From DATLYB01 sp964502525 (GTDB lineage: Bacteria; Bacteroidota; Bacteroidia; Chitinophagales; CAIOSU01): a stretch of DNA of 9,525 nucleotides. The first letter of the stretch is position 1. The number at the start of each line of letters is the position of its first letter. The translations under genes and the position numbers were made by a program. The stretch spans positions 1 to 9,525 of the forward strand of contig CAZCXH010000182.1 of NCBI GenBank assembly GCA_964502525.1, in the 5' to 3' direction. The notes under the pieces were generated by a model. It saw only the letters and a program-made list of their open reading frames with translations. It had not been told where the DNA came from and did not search any database. Below, piece by piece: positions 7,240-9,525 of the stretch.

Positions 7240-7473
7240 ATGATGAACCTGCACGACTCAGGCATCGGCAAATTGCTGTTCATCAGCGGAGGGGTGCTGA
7301 TCATTATCGGCCTGATTGTAACGCTGACTGGTAAAATTAACGGATTCCCGAAACTTCCGGGCGACATACTTATTAAAAAAGATGGCTTTGCGTTTTACTT
7401 TCCGGTCGTTTCATCCATTATTTTAAGTATCTTGCTGACGCTCATATTAGCGCTGGTCAAGAAATTCAGATGA
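7240..7473 (+). CDS. Small two-helix membrane protein, DUF2905 family
   Basis: A 77-residue inner-membrane protein whose function is unknown in the family. It has two hydrophobic helices, about residues 10-27 (KLLFISGGVLIIIGLIVTL) and 52-72 (FPVVSSIILSILLTLILALV). Between them is the family's characteristic loop, 'FPKLPGDILIKKDGFAFYFP', and it ends in a basic tail (KKFR). The length and the LPGDI...F.FYFP motif fit DUF2905 well. Two adjacent ATGs (7240 and 7243) could each start it; the difference is one Met. No Shine-Dalgarno sequence is visible. Its TGA (7471-7473) overlaps the ATG of the next gene (7470-7472) as ATGA, so the two are probably co-transcribed and translationally coupled. Confidence 0.85.
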   Translation: MMNLHDSGIGKLLFISGGVLIIIGLIVTLTGKINGFPKLPGDILIKKDGFAFYFPVVSSIILSILLTLILALVKKFR

Positions 7474-8831
7474 GAATAGCAACGATCAATCCTTGTGACA
7501 ACAGGGTTGTTAAGAAATTCAAGGAATTGAGGGACAGGGAACTTGATGATTGCATCAAAAATGCAGCGAATGAATTTGAAGTCTGGAAAAAAACGCCTGT
7601 TGCGGCCCACAGCCGCTACCTGAAGTCACTTGCGGGTTTGCTTCTTACCGAAAAAAAAGAACTTGCATCGCTGATTACGCTTGAAATGGGAAAACCGGTG
7701 CGGGAAGCGGTTGCAGAGATTGAGAAGTGCGCATGGGTGTGCGAGTTTTATTCGGAGATGGCTCCGCAGTGGCTCGCAGAGGAAAAAATACAAAGCGATG
7801 CGCCCAACAGTTATGTCAGTTATGAGCCTCTTGGAATTGTCTTTGGAATTATGCCCTGGAATTTTCCGTTCTGGCAGGTGTTCCGCTTTGCAGCGCCTGC
7901 CGTTGCAGCAGGCAATGTGGTGCTGCTGAAACATGCGCCTAATGTTCCGCAATGCGCGCTCGCTATCCAGGACATTTTCAGAAAGGCGCAATCCGGAAAT
8001 ATTTTCCAGAACCTGCTTATCAGCGAAAGGACTGCACGGAGAGTCATCGCCCATCCCGCGGTGAAGATGGTGTCCCTCACGGGAAGCGACCGTGCCGGAT
8101 CAGCCGTGGCAGCGCTTGCGGGAGAATATATTAAAAAATCAGTGATGGAACTCGGTGGCAGCGACCCTTTTATTGTGCTTGATGATGCGAATCTCAAATC
8201 GGCAGCGGAAACGGGCGTGAAGAGCCGGATGCAGAATGCAGGACAGAGTTGCATTGCCGCGAAGAGGTTTATCGTTCGGGCTGAAGTGATGGAGCAATTC
8301 GTTGAGATGCTTGCCCAGCTTATCAGCAAAATAAAACCTGGCAATCCGGCTGAAGAGGAAACAGAAATGGGACCTATGGCGCGCGAGGATTTGGCAAGGG
8401 AAGTCATGCGGCAAATAAACAAGTCAGTAAGAAGAGGAGCGAAAGTGGTTCTGGGCGGAACCCGTCCGCCACGGAAAGGAGCATTCATGAACCCAACATT
8501 GCTGACGGAAGTGAAGCCGGGGATGCCCGCGTTTGATGAAGAAGTTTTTGGTCCGGTGGCTTCCATAGCGGTTGCCAGGGATGATGAAGAAGCTCTTTAT
8601 CTTGCGAACAAAACCATATACGGACTTGGCGCCTCCATCTGGTCGGAAGATATTGAACGCGCAGCGAGGCTGGGCAAGCGGCTGAATTGTGGGAGTGTAT
8701 TCATCAATGGTATGGTTAAATCAGACCCCCGGCTGCCCTTTGGCGGTGTGAACCGTTCGGGATACGGGCGCGAGCTTTCCATTCATGGCTTGCGCGAATT
8801 TGTGAATGTGAAGACGGTGTGGGTGGGGTAA
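7470..8831 (+). CDS. NAD(P)-dependent aldehyde dehydrogenase, succinate-semialdehyde dehydrogenase type
   Basis: A 453-residue cytoplasmic enzyme of the aldehyde dehydrogenase superfamily, close in pattern to GabD1-like succinate-semialdehyde dehydrogenases, which oxidise succinate semialdehyde to succinate. Expected landmarks are present: 'GIMPWNFPFWQVFRFAAPA' with the oxyanion Asn131, Lys154 in LLKHAPNVP, the nucleotide-binding segment SLTGSDRAG (202-210), the general base Glu227 in VMELGGSDP, and the catalytic Cys261 in QNAGQSCIAAKRF. Glu358 in EEVFGPV and the C-terminal 'PFGGVNRSGYGRE' complete the fold. The length is typical of this subgroup. The 'NAGQSCIAAKRFIV' and 'PWNFPFWQVFRFA' forms favour this subgroup over betaine- or retinal-type enzymes, but the true substrate and NAD versus NADP preference are inferred. 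The start overlaps the stop of the DUF2905 gene by four bases. No transaminase gene for 4-aminobutyrate is nearby. Confidence 0.92.
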   Translation: MRIATINPCDNRVVKKFKELRDRELDDCIKNAANEFEVWKKTPVAAHSRYLKSLAGLLLTEKKELASLITLEMGKPVREAVAEIEKCAWVCEFYSEMAPQWLAEEKIQSDAPNSYVSYEPLGIVFGIMPWNFPFWQVFRFAAPAVAAGNVVLLKHAPNVPQCALAIQDIFRKAQSGNIFQNLLISERTARRVIAHPAVKMVSLTGSDRAGSAVAALAGEYIKKSVMELGGSDPFIVLDDANLKSAAETGVKSRMQNAGQSCIAAKRFIVRAEVMEQFVEMLAQLISKIKPGNPAEEETEMGPMAREDLAREVMRQINKSVRRGAKVVLGGTRPPRKGAFMNPTLLTEVKPGMPAFDEEVFGPVASIAVARDDEEALYLANKTIYGLGASIWSEDIERAARLGKRLNCGSVFINGMVKSDPRLPFGGVNRSGYGRELSIHGLREFVNVKTVWVG

Positions 8832-8845
8832 TTAGCTGATTTGAT

Positions 8846-8897
8846 ATACCGAAACAACTCAGGTTTTCGAACAATTGAGATGTAGAATGTTCGGTAT
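8846..8897. repeat. Hairpin 1 downstream of the aldehyde dehydrogenase gene
   Basis: ATACCGAA (8846-8853) pairs perfectly with TTCGGTAT (8890-8897); after a one-base bulge, CA (8855-8856) pairs with TG (8888-8889). The loop is long and contains a further weak CTCA/TGAG pairing. It starts 15 bases after the stop. No T-run follows, so it is not a standard terminator. Confidence 0.55.
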
Positions 8898-8899
8898 TA

Positions 8900-8946
8900 A
8901 CCAAGAGTACGTTTCTTTCCTTTTCGGAAATTCGACTACTCTTGGT
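8900..8946. repeat. Hairpin 2 with nested inner stem
   Basis: ACCAAGAGTA (8900-8909) pairs perfectly with TACTCTTGGT (8937-8946), and flanking ATTA/TAAT extends it with a one-base bulge. Inside the loop, TTTCC (8916-8920) pairs with GGAAA (8926-8930). It directly abuts hairpin 1 and lies about 77 bases before the next gene, so it may belong to that gene's leader or to the 3' end of the dehydrogenase mRNA. Confidence 0.6.
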
Positions 8947-9023
8947 ATAATTCGGTGATTCGATAATTATGCTATAATTTGGTTTTAGAAATTCAGTTTC
9001 ACGTATAATTTTAGTTAAGGCAA

Positions 9024-9476
9024 GTGGACGATCTGGAAAATATTATCTACGTCATTCTGATAGTGATTTACATCGCATCGCGGCTATTTCGCAAGGCAAA
9101 ACCGCGGCAACCCACGCCTGAAATGGTGCAGCCCCCGGTGGAAAAAAAACCGGAAAGCTTGTTTGATACCATCCGTGAAGAAATAAAAAGACAACAGGAA
9201 TTAGCCAAAGCGCAACAAGAGGCGAAAGAGAAACCTCCTGTTCAGCAAAAAAAACCTTCCAAGCCTGCCCGCAAAAAAACTGTTCAGCCGGAACCGGCAT
9301 TGGTTGAAGGCGAACTTACCCTGGATACTGTCGAGGGCGAGGGAGTAAGTTCGCTTGACAAAAAAATTAAAACCGCCTTGTTGATTGAAGAGAAAGAAGA
9401 ATCTCCTGCCCTCGAGTTTGATCCCCGCGAGGCGTTCAGGATCAAGACGCTGCTGGAAAGACATCCTTTTATTTAG
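9024..9476 (+). CDS. Uncharacterised single-pass membrane protein with charged Lys/Gln/Glu-rich tail
   Basis: A 150-residue protein of unknown function. Residues about 7-22 (IIYVILIVIYIASRLF) form one membrane helix, with acidic residues before it and RKAKPR after it, so the tail is predicted to face the cytoplasm. Residues about 45-92 are rich in Lys, Gln, Glu and Pro and look disordered or partly helical. The C-terminal 'FDPREAFRIKTLLERHPFI' (132-150) resembles a short conserved ending I associate with small Bacteroidota membrane proteins (FDLRKAxIYSEIL-like); this is from memory. The start codon is GTG at 9024. An in-frame TAG at 9012-9014 with no other start between fixes it, and the first internal ATG would remove the helix. 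AAGG at 9017-9020 is too close to be a good ribosome binding site. Reading frame and composition support a real gene; no function can be assigned. Confidence 0.8.
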   Translation: MDDLENIIYVILIVIYIASRLFRKAKPRQPTPEMVQPPVEKKPESLFDTIREEIKRQQELAKAQQEAKEKPPVQQKKPSKPARKKTVQPEPALVEGELTLDTVEGEGVSSLDKKIKTALLIEEKEESPALEFDPREAFRIKTLLERHPFI

Positions 9477-9490
9477 TTCAAATTAAAAAC

Positions 9491-9518
9491 CCACCGCCTT
9501 TGGCGGTGGTTATGTTCT
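9491..9518. terminator. Probable bidirectional hairpin terminator
   Basis: CCACCGCC (9491-9498) pairs perfectly with GGCGGTGG (9502-9509) around TTT, 14 bases after the stop of the preceding gene. On the plus strand the tail is only moderately T-rich (TTATGTTCTTT). On the minus strand the stem is followed by GTTTTTAATTT, a good T-run, so it would stop transcripts entering from the right better than those from the left. This suggests a convergent gene just outside the window. Confidence 0.8.
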
Positions 9519-9525
9519 TTCGGCT

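Noticed and set aside
8973..8981. TATAATTTG as a promoter for the 9024 gene
   Set aside because: It has one extra base relative to TAnnTTTG, and the nearest upstream TTG (8942-8944) is 28 bases away, outside the usual spacing. The alternative TAATTTTA at 9006-9013 lacks the final G and is too near the start codon.

Overview
The window looks like a chromosomal stretch from a member of the Bacteroidota. The evidence is a type IX secretion (T9SS) C-terminal sorting domain, an outer-membrane beta-barrel receptor with an N-terminal carboxypeptidase-regulatory-like domain, a promoter matching the Bacteroidota form (TTG, 17 nt, TAnnTTTG), and gene starts without clear Shine-Dalgarno sequences. Genus or species cannot be read from the window.

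Layout. At 1-426 (+) lies the 3' end of a secreted protein: an Asn/Trp hexapeptide repeat, then a T9SS sorting domain, closed by a strong hairpin terminator (467-505). The gap 427-730 also holds a degraded palindromic element (532-574) and a good promoter (675-702); I see nothing else in it. At 731-3145 (+) is a complete TonB-dependent-receptor-like outer membrane protein. The gap 3146-3494 is not empty. It carries the decayed C-terminal part of a nucleotidyltransferase-like gene (about 3188-3428, +) with a one-base frameshift and stops. At 3495-7025 (-) is a full-length SMC chromosome segregation ATPase, converging on the receptor gene. The divergent gap 7026-7239 contains two interleaved inverted repeats. 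At 7240-7473 (+) is a small two-helix membrane protein (DUF2905), whose stop overlaps by 4 bases the start of an aldehyde dehydrogenase of the succinate-semialdehyde type (7470-8831, +). The gap 8832-9023 carries two consecutive hairpins. At 9024-9476 (+) is a small single-pass membrane protein of unknown function, followed by a hairpin that probably terminates transcription from both sides.

How the genes fit together. They do not form one pathway. SMC is housekeeping, the dehydrogenase is central or amine/4-aminobutyrate-type metabolism, the receptor and the T9SS cargo belong to the outer membrane and secretion machinery, and the last protein is uncharacterised. The only pair with a clear operon relationship is DUF2905 and the dehydrogenase.

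I did not find convincing evidence for an undescribed multi-gene system. The points most worth a second look are the near-identical NNNWNN repeats, the decayed nucleotidyltransferase-like gene, and the structured non-coding stretches flanking smc and the last gene.
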